DNA from: Bos javanicus
Taxonomy: Eukaryota; Chordata; Mammalia; Artiodactyla; Bovidae
DNA length: 64,000 bases
NCBI RefSeq assembly: GCF_032452875.1
Contig: NW_026893640.1
Coordinates: 62,001 to 126,000 of the forward strand
Direction: 5' to 3'
The notes beneath the pieces are model-generated. The model did no database searches, was not told where the DNA came from, and saw nothing but the letters and a program-made list of their open reading frames with translations. Of the stretch, positions 37,689-51,754 are shown in pieces. A program made the position numbers and the translations under genes. Every line of letters begins with the position of its first letter. Position 1 is the stretch's first letter.

Positions 37689-39033
37689 ACGTGATCAGTG
37701 CATGATCAGTCATGTGATCAGTGCATGATCAGTCATGTGACAAGTGCATGGTAGCTGCGTGATCAGTGCATGATCAGCCACGTGATCAGTGCATGATAGC
37801 CACGTGATCAGTGCATGATCAGTCACGTGATCAGTGCATGATCAGTCACGTGATCAGTGCATGATCAGTCACGTGATCAGTGCATGATCAATCACGTGAT
37901 CAGTGCATGATCAGTCACGTGACCAGTGCATGGTAGCTACGTGATCAGTGCATGATCAGCCACGTGATCAGTGCATGATAGCCACGTGATCAGTGCATGA
38001 TAGCCACGTGATCAGTGCATGATCAGTCACGTGATCAGTGTGTGATCAGCCACGTGATCAGTGCATGATAGCCACGTGATCAGTGCATGATAGCCACGTG
38101 ATCAGTGCATGATAGTCACGTGATCAGTGCATGATCAGTCACGTGATCAGTGCATGATCAGCCACGTGATCAGTGCATGATCAGCCACGTGATCAGTGCA
38201 TGATCAATTACGTGATCAGTGCATGATCAGTCACGTGATCAGTGCATGATAGCCACGTGATCAGTGCATGATCAGCCACGTGATCAGTGCATGATACCAC
38301 GTGATCAGTGCATGATAGCCACGTGATCAGTGCATGAGAGCCACGTGATCAGTGCATGATCAGTCACGTGATACATGTGTGATCAGCCACGTGTTCAGTG
38401 CATGATGAGCCACGTGATCAGTGCAGGATCCATTACGTGATCAGTGCATGATCAGTCACGTGACCAGTACATGGTTGCTACGTGATCATTGCATGAACAG
38501 CCACGTGAGCAGTGCATGATAGCCACGTGATCAGTGCATGATCAGTCACGTGATCAGTACATGATCAGTCACGTGAACAGTGCATGATCATTTACGTGAT
38601 CTGTGCATGATCAGTCACGTGACCAGTATATGGTAGCTACGTGATCATTCCATGACGAGCCACGTGAGCAGTGCATGATAGCCACGTGATGTGTGCATGA
38701 TCAGTTACGTGAGCAGAGTATGATCAGCCACGTGATCAGTGCATGAGTGCCACGTGATCAGTGCATGATATGTCACGTGACAGGTGTGTGATCAGCCACG
38801 TGAACAGTGCATGTTCAGCCACGTGATCAGTGCATGATAGCCACGTGATCAGTGCATGATCAGTTACGTGAGCAGTGTATGATCAGCCACGTGATCAGTG
38901 CATGGTCAGACACGTGAACAGTGTATGATCAGCCACGTGATCAGTGCATGATATCCACGTGATCAGTGCATGATCATCACGTGATCAGTGTATGATCAGC
39001 CACGTGAACAGTGCATGCTCAGTCACGTGATCA
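37689..39033 (+). repeat. Monomers and full left block of A15
   Basis: Canonical monomers run to about 38,280. The left block is complete from GAGAGCC and GATACATGTGTG to CATCACG. Private changes are GTGTTCAGTG (38,393), GATCCATTACG and GATGAACAGCC. Confidence 0.88.
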
Positions 39034-39401
39034 GGGCCTGCTGAGCTGCGTGATTACTGTCTGCTCATCTGCTTGACAATTGCCAGCTGAGCTGCATGAT
39101 TCCTGCCTGTCATCTGCTTGACAATTGCCAGCTGTGCTGCGTAATTCCGGCCTGCTCAGCTGCTTGATTATTGCCAGCTGAGCAGCATGATTCCTCACAC
39201 CTGAGTTCCATGATTATTGCCTGCTGACTGTTTGATTCGTGCCTACTCAGCTCTTTGTTTATTGCCTCCAGAGGCACATGATCAGTGTATGATAGCAAAC
39301 ATGATCAGCGCATGATCAGTCACATGATCAGCGCCATTAAGTCACGTGATCACTACATGATAGTCATGTGATCAGTCCATGCTCAGTCACGGTATCAGTG
39401 C
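39034..39401 (+). repeat. Type A core, copy A15
   Basis: Full-length 368 bp with GCTGCATGATT and a private T-to-G change giving AATTCCGGCC near 39,149. Confidence 0.92.
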
Positions 39402-40956
39402 ATGATCAGCCACGTGATCAGTGCATGATCTGTCACAAGATTAGTGTATGATCATCCACGTGATCAGTGCATGATCAGTCACGTGATCAGTGCATGGTAG
39501 CTACGTGATCAGTGCATGATCAGCCACGTGATCAGTGCATGATAGCCACGTGATCAGTGCATGATCAGTCACGTGATCAGTGCATGATCAGTCACGTGAT
39601 CAGTGCATGATCATTACGTGATCAGTGCATGATCAGTCACGTGACCAGTATATGATAGCTACGTGATCATTGCATGATCAGCCACGTGATCAGTGCATGA
39701 TAGCCACGTGATCAGTGCATGAGTCACGTGATCAGTGCATGATCAGCCACGTGATCAGTGCATGATGCCACGTGATCAGTGCATGATCAGTCACGTGATC
39801 AGTGCATGATCAGCCACGTGATCAGTGCATGATCAGCCACGTGATCAGTGCATGATCAGCCACGTGATCAGTGCATGATCAGCCACGTGATCAGTGCATG
39901 ATCAGCCACGTGATCAGTGCATGATCAGCCACGTGATCAGTGCATGATAGCCACGTGATCAGTGCATGATCAGTTACGTGATCAGTGCATGATCAGCCAC
40001 GTGATCAGTGCATGATCAGCCACGTGATCAGTGCATGATCATTTACGTGATCAGTGCATGATCAGTCACGTGACCAGTACATGGTAGCTACGTGATCATT
40101 GCATGATCAGCCACGTGATCAGTGCATGATAGCCACGTGATCAGTGCATGATAGCCACGTGATCAGTGCATGATCAGTCATGTGATACGTGTGTGATCAG
40201 CCACGTGATCAGTGCATGATATCCACGTGATCAGTGCATGATAGCCACGTGATAAGTGCATGAGAGCCACGTGATCAGTGCATGATCAGTCACGTGATAC
40301 ATGTGTGATCAGCCACGTGATCAGTGCATGATGAGCCACGTGATCAGTGCAGGATCAATTACGTGATCAGTGCATGATCAGTCACGTGACCAGTACATGG
40401 TTGCTACGTGATCGTTGCATGATCAGCCACGTGAGCAGAGCATGATAGCCACGTGATCAGTGCATGATCAGTCACGTGATCAGTACATGATCAGTCACGT
40501 GAACAGTGAATGATCATTTACGTGATCTTTGCATGATCAGTCACGTGACCAGTATATGGTTGCTACGTGATCATTCCATGACGAGCCACGTGAGCAGTGC
40601 ATGATAGCCACGTGATGTGTGCATGAGTTACGTGAGCAGAGTATGATCAGCCACGTGATCAGTGCATGAGTGCCACGTGATCAGTGCATGATATGTCACG
40701 TGACAGGTGTGTGATCAGCCACGTGAACAGTGCATGTTCAGCCACGTGATCAGTGCATGATAGCCACGTGATCAGTGCATGATCAGTTACGTGAGCAGTG
40801 TATGATCAGCCACGTGATCAGTGCATGGTCAGACACGTGAACAGTGTATGATCAGCCACGTGATCAGTGCATGATATCCAAGTGATCAGTGCATGATCAT
40901 CACGTGATCAGTGTATGATCAGCCACGTGAACAGTGCATGCTCAGTCACGTGATCT
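39402..40956 (+). repeat. Monomers and full left block of A16
   Basis: Right flank is cut to one unit (CTGTCACAAGATTAG; AAG instead of ATG, shared with A16 and A23). Canonical monomers run to about 40,190, then a complete left block with GTGATAAGTGC and GAACAGTGAATG changes. Confidence 0.88.
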
Positions 40957-41324
40957 GGGCCTGCTGAGCTGCGTGATTACTGTCTGCTCATCTGCTTGAC
41001 AATTGCCAGCTGAGCTGCACGATTCCTGCCTGTCATCTGCTTGACAATTGCCAGCTGTGCTGCGTAATTCCTGCCTGCTCAGCTGCTTGATTATTGCCAG
41101 CTGAGCAGCATGATTCCTCACACCTGAGTTCCATGATTATTGCCTGCTGACTGTTTGATTCGTGCCTACTCAGCTCTTTGTTTATTGCCTCCAGAGGCAC
41201 ATGATCAGTGTATGATAGCAAACATGATCAGCGCATGATCAGTCACATGATCAGCGCCATTAAGTCACGTGATCACTACATGATAGTCATGTGATCAGTC
41301 CATGCTCAGTCACGGTATCAGTGC
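40957..41324 (+). repeat. Type A core, copy A16
   Basis: Full-length 368 bp, entered through GATCTGGGCC as in A4, A9 and A23, but with CACCTG rather than CAGCTG. Confidence 0.92.
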
Positions 41325-42656
41325 ATGATCAGCCACGTGATCAGTGCATGATCTGTCACAAGATTAGTGTATGATCATCCACGTGATCAGTGCATGGGCA
41401 GTCATGTGATCAGTGCATGATATAGACGTGATCAGTGCATGATCAGTCTCGTGATCAGTGCATGATAGCCACGTGATCAGTGCATGATCAGTCTCCTGAT
41501 GGGTGTATGATCATTCACGTGACCTGTACATGGTAGCTACATGATCATTGCATGATCAGCCACGTGAGTAGTGCATGATAGCCACGTGATCACTGCATGA
41601 TCAGTCACGTGATCAGTGCATGATCAGTCATGTGACCAGTACATGGTAGCTGCGTGATCATGGCATGATCAGCCACGTGAGCAGTGCATGATAGCCACGT
41701 GATCAGTGCATGATCAGACACGTGATCAGTGCATGATCAGTCACGTGATCAGTGCATGATCAGCCACGTGATCAGTGCATGACCAGGCACGTGATCAGTA
41801 TGTCAGCCAAGTGATCAGTGCATGATAGCCACGTGATCAGTGCATGATCAGTCACGTGATCAGTGCATGATCAGTTACGTGATCAGTGTATGATCAGCCA
41901 CGTGATCAGTGCATGATCAGCCACGTGATCAGTGCATGATCAATTACGTGATCAGTGCATGATCAGTCACGTGACCAGTACATGGTAGCTACGTGATCAT
42001 TGCATGATCAGCCACGTGATCAGTGCATGATAGCCACGTGATCAGTGCATGATCAGTCACGTGATCAGTGCATGATCAGCCACGTGATCAGTGCATGATC
42101 AGTCACGTGATCATGTGTGATCAGCCACGTGATCAGTGCATGATCAGCCACGTGATCAGTGCATGATCAGTCACGTGATCAGTGCATGATCATTTACGTG
42201 ATCAGTGCATGATCAGTCACGTGACCAGTATATGGTTGCTACGTGATCATTGCATGATCAGCCACGTGAGCAGTGCATGATAGCCACGTGATGTGTTCAT
42301 GAGTTACGTGAGCAGAGTATGATCAGCCACGTGATCAGTGCATGAGTGCTACGTGATCAGTGCATGATATGTCACGTGACAGGTGTGTGATCAGCCAGGT
42401 GAACAGTGCATGTTCAGCCACGTGATCAGTGCATGATCAGCCACGTGATCAGTGCATGATCAGCCACGTGATCAGTGCATGATCAGACACGTGATCAGTG
42501 TATGATCAGCCACGTGATCAGTGCATGGTCAGACACGTGAACAGTGTATGATCAGCCACGTGATCAGTGCATGATATCCAAGTGATCAGTGCATGATCAT
42601 CACGTGATCAGTGTATGATCAGCCACGTGAACAGTGCATGCTCAGTCACGTGATCA
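41325..42656 (+). repeat. Complete right flank of A16, left block of A17
   Basis: Right flank complete to about 41,670 (CACAAGATTAG, TCTCCTGATGGG, GACCTGTACATGG), with GATCAGTATGTCAGCCAAG changes near 41,800. Left block from about 42,180 with GATGTGTTCATG and GAGTGCTACG. Confidence 0.88.
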
Positions 42657-43024
42657 GGGCCTGCTGAGCTGCGTGATTACTGTCTGCTCATCTGCTTGAC
42701 AATTGCCAGCTGAGCTGCACGATTCCTGCCTGTCATCTGCTTGACAATTGCCAGCTGTGCTGCGTAATTCCTGCCTGCTCAGCTGCTTGATTATTGCCAG
42801 CTGAGCAGCATGATTCCTCACACCTGAGTTCCATGATTATTGCCTGCTGACTGTTTGATTCGTGCCTACTCAGCTCTTTGTTTATTGCCTCCAGAGGCAC
42901 ATGATCAGTGTATGATAGCAAACATGATCAGCGCATGATCAGTCACATGATCAGCGCCATTAAGTCACGTGATCACTACATGATAGTCATGTGATCAGTC
43001 CATGCTCAGTCACGGTATCAGTGC
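42657..43024 (+). repeat. Type A core, copy A17
   Basis: Full-length 368 bp in the majority state; 1,455 bp before B8. Confidence 0.92.
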
Positions 43025-44111
43025 ATGATCAGCCACGTGATCAGTGCATGATCTGTCACATTATTAGTGTATGATCATCCACGTGATCAGTGCATGGGCA
43101 GTCATGTGATCAGTGCATGATATAAACGTGATCAGTGCATGATCAGTCTCGTGATCAGTGCATGATCAGCCACGTGATCAGTGCATGATCAGCTACGTGA
43201 TCAGTTCATGATCAGTCACGTGATCATGTGCATGATCAGCCACGTGATCAGTGCATGATCAGCCACGTGATCAGTGCATGATCAGTCACGTGATCAGTGC
43301 ATGATCAGTCACGTGACAGTACATGGTAGCTACGTGATCATTGCATGATCAGCCACGTGAGCAGTGCATGATAGCCACGTGATCAGTGCATGATCAGTCA
43401 CGTGATCAGTGCATGATCAGTCACGTGATCAGTGCATGATCAGGCACGTGATCAGTGCATGATCAGCCACGTGATCAGTGCATGATAGCCACGTGATCAG
43501 TGCATGATCAGTCACGTGATCAGTGCATGATCAGTCACGTGATCAGTGCATGATCAGTCACGTGATCAGTGCATGATCAGTCACGTGATCAGTGCATGAT
43601 CAGCCACGTGATCAGTGCATGATCAGCCACGTGATCAGTGCATGATCAGTACGTGATCAGTGCATGATCAGTCACGTGATCAGTGCATGATCAGTCACGT
43701 GACCAGTACATGGTAGCTACGTGATCATTGCATGATCAGCCACGTGATAGTGCATGATAGCCACGTGATCATGCATGATCAGTCACGTGATCAGTGCATG
43801 ATCAGTCACGTGATCAGTGCATGGTAGCTGCGTGATCAGTGCATGATCAGCCACGTGATCAGTGCATGATAGCCACGTGATCAGTGCATGATCAGCCACG
43901 TGATCAGTGCATGATCAGTCACGTGATCAGTGCATGATCAGCCACGTGATCAGTGCATGATCAGCCACGTGATCAGTGTATGTCAGCCACGTGATCAGTG
44001 CATGATAGCCACGTGATCAGTGCATGATCAGTCACGTGATCAGTGCATGATCAGTCACGTGATCAGTGTGTGATCAGCCACGTGAACAGTGCATGCTCAG
44101 TCACGTGATCA
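43025..44111 (+). repeat. A17-B8 spacer of the 1.48-kb unit
   Basis: Right flank with CACATTATTAG and ATATAAACG changes. The shared landmarks follow: GATCAGTTCATG, GACAGTACATGG, CAGGCACG, GATCAGTACGTG near 43,647, GTGATAGTGC near 43,747 and GTATGTCAGCC near 43,978. Confidence 0.88.
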
Positions 44112-44418
44112 GGGCCTGCTGAGCTGCGTGATTACTGTCTGCTCATCTGCTTGACAATTGCCAGCTGAGCTGCACGATTCCTGCCTGTCATCTGCTTGAC
44201 AATTGCCAGCTGTGCTGCGTAATTCCTGCCTGCTCAGCCACTTGATTATTGCCAGCTGAGCAGCATGATTTCTCACAGCTGAGTTCCATGATTATTGCCT
44301 GCTGACTGATTCGTGCCTACTCAGCTCTTTGTTCATTGCCTCCAGAGGCACATGATCAGTGTATGACACCAAACATGATCAGTGCATGATCAGTCACATG
44401 ATCAGTGCATGATAAGCC
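44112..44418 (+). repeat. Type B core, copy B8
   Basis: Full-length 307 bp with GCCAGCTGTGC, CAGCCACTTG, CTCACAGCTGAG and GACACCAAACATGATCAGTGC. Confidence 0.91.
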
Positions 44419-45379
44419 ACGTGATCAGTGCATGATCAGTCATGTGATCAGTGCATGATCAGTCATGTGACAGTACATGGTAGCTGCGTGATCAGTGCAT
44501 GATCAGCCACGTGATCAGTGCATGATAGCCACGTGATCAGTGCATGATCAGTCACGTGATCAGTGCATGATCAGTCACGTGATCAGTGCATGATCAGTCA
44601 CGTGATCAGTGCATGATCAGTCACGTGATCAGTGCATGATCAGTCACGTGACCAGTGCATGATAGCTACGTGATCATTGCATGATCAGCCACGTGATCAG
44701 TGCATGATAGCCACGTGATCAGTGCATGATAGCCACGTGATCAGTGCATGATCAGTCACGTGATACGTGTGTGATCAGCCACGTGATCAGTGCATGATAT
44801 CCACGTGATCAGTGCATGATAGCCACGTGATCAGTGCATGATAGTCACGTGATCAGTGCATGATCAGTCACGTGATAGTGTGTGATCAGCCACGTGATCA
44901 GTGCATGATCAGCCACGTGATCAGTGCATGATCAATTACGTGATCAGTGCATGATCAGTCACGTGACCAGTACATGGTAGCTACGTGATCATTGCATGAT
45001 CAGCCACGTGATCAGTGCATGATAGCCACGTGATCAGTGCATGATCAGCCACGTGATCAGTGCATGATCAGCCACGTGATCAGTGCATGATCAGTCACGT
45101 GATCAGTGCATGATCAGCCACGTGATCAGTGCATGATCAGCCACGTGATCAGTGCATGATCAGCCACGTGATCAGTGCATGATCAGCCACGTGATCAGTG
45201 CATGATCAGTCACGTGATCAGTGTATGATCAGCCACGTGATCAGTGCATGGTCAGACACGTGAACAGTGTATGATCAGCCACGTGATCAGTGCATGATAT
45301 CCAAGTGATCAGTGCATGATCATCACGTGATCAGTGTATGATCAGCCACGTGAACAGTGCATGCTCAGTCACGTGATCA
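44419..45379 (+). repeat. Monomers and left-block tail of A18
   Basis: Contains GTGACAGTACATGG, a GATACGTGTGTG/ATATCC passage near 44,760 and CAATTACG near 44,933. The body of the left block is canonical; only its end (GGTCAGACACG, ATATCCAAGTG, CATCACG) is distinct. Confidence 0.87.
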
Positions 45380-45747
45380 GGGCCTGCTGAGCTGCGTGAT
45401 TACTGTCTGCTCATCTGCTTGACAATTGCCAGCTGAGCTGCACGATTCCTGCCTGTCATCTGCTTGACAATTGCCAGCTGTGCTGCGTAATTCCTGCCTG
45501 CTCAGCTGCTTGATTATTGCCAGCTGAGCAGCATGATTCCTCACACCTGAGTTCCATGATTATTGCCTGCTGACTGTTTGATTCGTGCCTACTCAGCTCT
45601 TTGTTTATTGCCTCCAGAGGCACATGATCAGTGTATGATAGCAAACATGATCAGCGCATGATCAGTCACATGATCAGCGCCATTAAGTCACGTGATCACT
45701 ACATGATAGTCATGTGATCAGTCCATGCTCAGTCACGGTATCAGTGC
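45380..45747 (+). repeat. Type A core, copy A18
   Basis: Full-length 368 bp in the majority state; 1,481 bp before B9. Confidence 0.92.
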
Positions 45748-46860
45748 ATGATCAGCCACGTGATCAGTGCATGATCTGTCACATGATTAGTGTATGATCA
45801 TCCACGTGATCAGTGCATGGGCAGTCATGTGATCAGTGCATGATATAGACGTGATCAGTGCATGATCAGTCTCGTGATCAGTGCATGATCAGCCACGTGA
45901 TCAGTGCATGATCAGCCACGTGATCAGTTCATGATCAGTCACGTGATCAGTGCATGATCAGCCACGTGATCAGTGCATGATCAGCCACGTGATCAGTGCA
46001 TGATCAGTCACGTGATCAGTGCATGATCAGTCACGTGACAGTACATGGTAGCTACGTGATCATTGCATGATCAGCCACGTGATCAGTGCATGATAGCCAC
46101 GTGATCAGTGCATGATCAGTCACGTGATCAGTGCATGATCAGTCACGTGATCAGTGCATGATCAGGCACGTGATCAGTGCATGATCAGCCACGTGATCAG
46201 TGCATGATAGCCACGTGATCAGTGCATGATCAGTCACGTGATCAGTGCATGATCAGTCACGTGATCAGTGCATGATCAGTCACGTGATCAGTGCATGATC
46301 AGTCACGTGATCAGTGCATGATCAGCCACGTGATCAGTGCATGATCAGCCACGTGATCAGTGCATGATCAGCCACGTGATCAGTGCATGATCAGTCACGT
46401 GATCAGTGCATGATCAGTCACGTGATGGTGCATGATCAGTCACGTGACCAGTACATGGTAGCTACGTGATCATTGCATGATCAGCCACGTGAGCAGTGCA
46501 TGATAGCCACGTGATCAGTGCATGATCAGTCACGTGATCAGTGCATGATCAGTCACGTGATCAGTGCATGGTAGCTGCGTGATCAGTGCATGATCAGCCA
46601 CGTGATCAGTGCATGATAGCCACGTGATCAGTGCATGATCAGCCACGTGATCAGTGCATGATCAGTCACGTGATCAGTGCATGATCAGCCACGTGATCAG
46701 TGCATGATCAGCCACGTGATCAGTGCATGATCAGCCACGTGATCAGTGCATGATCAGCCACGTGATCAGTGCATGATCAGTCACGTGATCAGTGCATGAT
46801 CAGTCACGTGATCAGTGTATGATCAGCCACGTGAACAGTGCATGCTCAGTCACGTGATCA
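45748..46860 (+). repeat. A18-B9 spacer of the 1.48-kb unit
   Basis: Same order as after A17, including GATCAGTTCATG, GACAGTACATGG and CAGGCACG. The usual one-base-short GATCAGTACGTG is here GATCAGTCACG, followed by GTGATGGTGC near 46,424. Confidence 0.88.
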
Positions 46861-47167
46861 GGGCCTGCTGAGCTGCGTGATTACTGTCTGCTCATCTGCT
46901 TGACAATTGCCAGCTGAGCTGCACGATTCCTGCCTGTCATCTGCTTGACAATTGCCAGCTGTGCTGCGTAATTCCTGCCTGCTCAGCTGCTTGATTATTG
47001 CCAGCTGAGCAGCATGATTCCTCACAGCTGAGTTCCATGATTATTGCCTGCTGACTGATTCGTGCCTACTCAGCTCTTTGTTCATTGCCTCCAGAGGCAC
47101 ATGATCAGTGTATGATAGCAAACATGATCAGCGCATGATCAGTCACATGATCAGTGCATGATAAGCC
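46861..47167 (+). repeat. B/A hybrid core, copy B9
   Basis: This 307-bp core has the B deletion in unit nine and GTTCATTGCC, but A-like CAGCTGCTTG, GATTCCTCACAGCTG and GATAGCAAACATGATCAGCGC before the B ending ATAAGCC. With B5 it shows exchange between the core types. Confidence 0.89.
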
Positions 47168-48849
47168 ACGTGATCAGTGCATGATCAGTCATGTGATCAG
47201 TGCATGATCAGTCATGTGACCAGTGCATGATAGCTGCGTGATCAGTGCATGATCAGCCACGTGATCAGTGCATGATAGCCACGTGATCAGTGCATGATCA
47301 GTCACGTGATCAGTGCATGATCAGTCACGTGATCAGTGCATGATCAGTCACGTGATCAGTGCATGATCAGTCACGTGATCAGTGCATGATCAGTCACGTG
47401 ATCAGTGCATGGTAGCTACGTGATCATTGCATGATCAGCCACGTGATCAGTGCATGATAGCCACGTGATCAGTGCATGATAGCCACGTGATCAGTGCATG
47501 ATCAGTCACGTGATCGTGCATGATCAGCCACGTGATCAGTGCATGATATCCACGTGATCAGTGCATGATAGCCACGTGATCAGTGCATGATAGTCACGTG
47601 ATCAGTGCATGATCAGTCACGTGATCAGTGTGTGATCAGCCACGTGATCAGTGCATGATCAGCCACGTGATCAGTGCATGATCAATCACGTGATCAGTGC
47701 ATGATCAGTCACGTGATCAGTGCATGATAGCTACGTGATCAGTGCATGATCAGCCACGTGATCAGTGCATGATAGCCACGTGATCAGTGCATGATCAGCC
47801 ACGTGATCAGTGCATGATCAGCCACGTGATCAGTGCATGATCAGTCACGTGATCAGTGTATGATCAGCCACGTGATCAGTGCATGATCAGCCACGTGATC
47901 AGTGCATGATCAATTACGTGATCAGTGCATGATCAGTCACGTGATCAGTGCATGGTAGCTACGTGATCATTGCATGATCAGCCACGTGATCAGTGCATGA
48001 TAGCCACGTGATCAGTGCATGATAGCCACGTGATCAGTGCATGATCAGTCATGTGATACGTGTGTGATCAGCCACGTGATCAGTGCATGATATCCACGTG
48101 ATCAGTGCATGACAGCCACGTGATCAGTGCATGAGAGCCACGTGATCAGTGCATGATCAGTCACGTGATACATGTGTGATCAGCCACGTGATCAGTGCAT
48201 GATGAGCCACGTGATCAGTGCATGATCAATTACGTGATCAGTGCATGATCAGTCACGTGACCAGTACATGGTTGCTACGTGATCGTTGCATGATCAGCCA
48301 CGTGAGCAGTGCATGATAGCCACGTGATCAGTGCATGATCAGTCACGTGATCAGTACATGATCAGTCACGTGAACAGTGCATGATCATTTACGTGATCTT
48401 GCATGATCAGTCACGTGACCAGTATATGGTTGCTACGTGATCATTCCATGACGAGCCACGTGAGCAGTGCATGATAGCCACGTGATGTGTGCATGAGTTA
48501 CGTGAGCAGAGTATGATCAGCCACGTGATCAGTGCATGAGTGCCACGTGATCAGTGCATGATATGTCACGTGACAGGTGTGTGATCAGCCACGTGAACAG
48601 TGCATGTTCAGCCACGTGATCAGTGCATGATCAGCCACGTGATCAGTGCATGATCACCACGTGATCAGTGCATGATCAGACACGTGATCAGTGTATGATC
48701 AGCCACGTGATCAGTGCATGGTCAGACACGTGAACAGTGTATGATCAGCCACGTGATCAGTGCATGATATCCAAGTGATCAGTGCATGATCATCACGTGA
48801 TCAGTGTATGATCAGCCACGTGAACAGTGCATGCTCAGTCACGTGATCA
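47168..48849 (+). repeat. Monomers and full left block of A19
   Basis: T-type monomers dominate 47,290-47,400. A left-block trace with reverted bases occurs at 47,515-47,640. The complete left block starts near 48,055 (GATACGTGTGTG, ATATCC, GACAGCC, GAGAGCC) and runs to the core. Confidence 0.88.
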
Positions 48850-49217
48850 GGGCCTGCTGAGCTGCGTGATTACTGTCTGCTCATCTGCTTGACAATTGCC
48901 AGCTGAGCTGCACGATTCCTGCCTGTCATCTGCTTGACAATTGCCAGCTGTGCTGCGTAATTCCTGCCTGCTCAGCTGCTTGATTATTGCCAGCTGAGCA
49001 GCATGATTCCTCACACCTGAGTTCCATGATTATTGCCTGCTGACTGTTTGATTCGTGCCTACTCAGCTCTTTGTTTATTGCCTCCAGAGGCACATGATCA
49101 GTGTATGATAGCAAACATGATCAGCGCATGATCAGTCACATGATCAGCGCCATTAAGTCACGTGATCACTACATGATAGTCATGTGATCAGTCCATGCTC
49201 AGTCACGGTATCAGTGC
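48850..49217 (+). repeat. Type A core, copy A19
   Basis: Full-length 368 bp in the majority state. Confidence 0.92.
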
Positions 49218-51754
49218 ATGATCAGCCACGTGATCAGTGCATGATCTGTCACATGATTAGTGTATGATCATCCACGTGATCAGTGCATGGGCAGTCATGT
49301 GATCAGTGCATGATATAGACGTGATCAGTGCATGATCAGTCTCGTGATCAGTGCATGATCAGCCACGTGATCAGTGCATGATCAGCCACGTGATCAGTTC
49401 ATGATCAGTCACGTGATCAGTGCATGATCAGCCACGTGATCAGTGCATGATCAGCCACGTGATCAGTGCATGATCAGTCACGTGATCAGTGCATGATCAG
49501 TCACGTGACCAGTACATGGTAGCTACGTGATCATTGCATGATCAGCCACGTGAGCAGTGCATGATAGCCACGTGATCAGTGCATGATCAGTCACGTGATC
49601 AGTGCATGATCAGTCACGTGATCAGTGCATGATCAGCCACGTGATCAGTGCATGATCAGCCACGTGATCAGTGCATGATAGCCACGTGATCAGTGCATGA
49701 TCAGTCACGTGATCAGTGCATGATCAGCCACGTGATCAGTGCATGATCAGCCACGTGATCAGTGCATGATCAGCCACGTGATCAGTGCATGATAGCCACG
49801 TGATCAGTGCATGATCAGTCACGTGATAGTGCATGATCAGCCACGTGATCAGTGCATGATAGCCACGTGATCAGTGCATGATAGCCACGTGATCAGTGCA
49901 TGATCAGTCACGTGATCAGTGCATGATCAGTCACGTGATCAGTGCATGATCAGCCACGTGATCAGTGCATGATGAGCCACGTGATCAGTGCATGATCAAT
50001 TACGTGATCAGTGCATGATCAGTCACGTGACCAGTGCATGATAGCTACGTGATCAGTGCATGATCAGCCACGTGATCAGTGCATGATAGCCACGTGATCA
50101 GTGCATGATCAGCCACGTGATCAGTGCATGATCAGTCACGTGATCAGTGCATGATCAGCCACGTGATCAGTGCATGATCAGCCACGTGATCAGTGCATGA
50201 TAGCCACGTGATCAGTGCATGATCAGTCACGTGATCAGTGCATGATCAGTCACGTGATCAGTGCATGATAGCTACGTGATCAGTGCATGATCAGCCACGT
50301 GATCAGTGCATGATAGCCACGTGATCAGTGCATGATCAGTCACGTGATCAGTGCATGATCAGTCACGTGACCAGTGCATGATAGCTGCGTGATCATCGCA
50401 TGATCAGCCACGTGATCAGTGCATGATAGCCACGTGATCAGTGCATGATCAGTCACGTGATCAGTGCATGATAGCTACGTGATCAGTGCATGATCAGCCA
50501 CGTGATCAGTGCATGATAGCCACGTGATCAGTGCATGATCAGTCACGTGATCAGTGCATGATCAGCCACGTGATCAGTGCATGATAGCCACGTGATCAGT
50601 GCATGACAGCCACGTGATCAGTGCATGATAGCCACGTGATCAGTGCATGATCAGTCACGTGATCATGTGTGATCAGCCACGTGATCAGTGCATGATCAGC
50701 CACGTGATCAGTGCATGATCAGTCACGTGATCAGTGCATGATCAGCCACGTGATCAGTGCATGATCAGCCACGTGATCAGTGCATGATCAGCCACGTGAT
50801 CAGTGCATGATATCCACGTGATCAGTGCATGATCATCACGTGATCAGTGCATGATCAGCCACGTGATCAGTGCATGATAGCCACGTGATCAGTGCATGAT
50901 CAGTCACGTGATCAGTGCATGATCAGTCACGTGACCAGTACATGGTAGCTACGTGATCATTGCATGATCAGCCACGTGATCAGTGCATGATAGCCACGTG
51001 ATCAGTGCATGATCAGTCACGTGATCAGTGCATGATCAGTCACGTGATCAGTGCATGATCAGCCACGTGATCAGTGCATGATCAGCCACGTGATCAGTGC
51101 ATGATAGCCACGTGATCAGTGCATGATCAGTCACGTGATCAGTGCATGATCAGCCACGTGATCAGTGCATGATAGCCACGTATCAGTGCATGATCATCAC
51201 GTGATCAGTGCATGATCAGTTACGTGATCAGTGCATGATCAGTCACGTGATCAGTGCATGATCAGCCACGTGATCAGTGCATGATCAGCCACGTGATCAG
51301 TGCATGATCAGCCACGTGATCAGTGCATGATCAGTTACGTGATCAGTGCATGATCAGTCACGTGATCAGTGCATGATCAGTCACGTGACCAGTACATGAT
51401 AGCTACGTGATCATTGCATGATCAGCCACGTGATCAGTGCATGATAGCCACGTGATCAGTGCATGATCAGTCACGTGATCAGTGCATGATAGCTGCGTGA
51501 TCATGCATGATCAGCCACGTGATCAGTGCATGATCAGCCACGTGATCAGTGCATGATCAGACACGTGATCAGTGCATGATCAGCCACGTGATCAGTGCAT
51601 GATCAGCCACGTGATCAGTGCATGATCAGCCACGTGATCAGTGCATGATCAGCCACGTGATCAGTGCATGATCAGTCACGTGATCAGTGCATGATCAGTC
51701 ACGTGATAGTGTATGATCAGCCACGTGAACAGTGCATGCTCAGTCACGTGATCA
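49218..51754 (+). repeat. Right flank of A19, then uniform monomers
   Basis: Right flank to about 49,345, then 2.4 kb of nearly canonical monomers with no complete left block. Minor landmarks are GATGAGCC/CAATTACG near 49,970, GATAGCTGCGTGATCATCGC near 50,390, an ACGTATC loss near 51,179 and GTGATAGTGTATG near 51,704. No gene. Confidence 0.88.

Noticed and set aside
28015..43650. One-base-short GATCAGTACGTG monomers as sequencing errors
   Set aside because: The same short form recurs at the equivalent place in four A-to-B units (near 28,015, 34,667, 36,915 and 43,647), so it is an inherited marker. Other isolated short monomers could still be errors.
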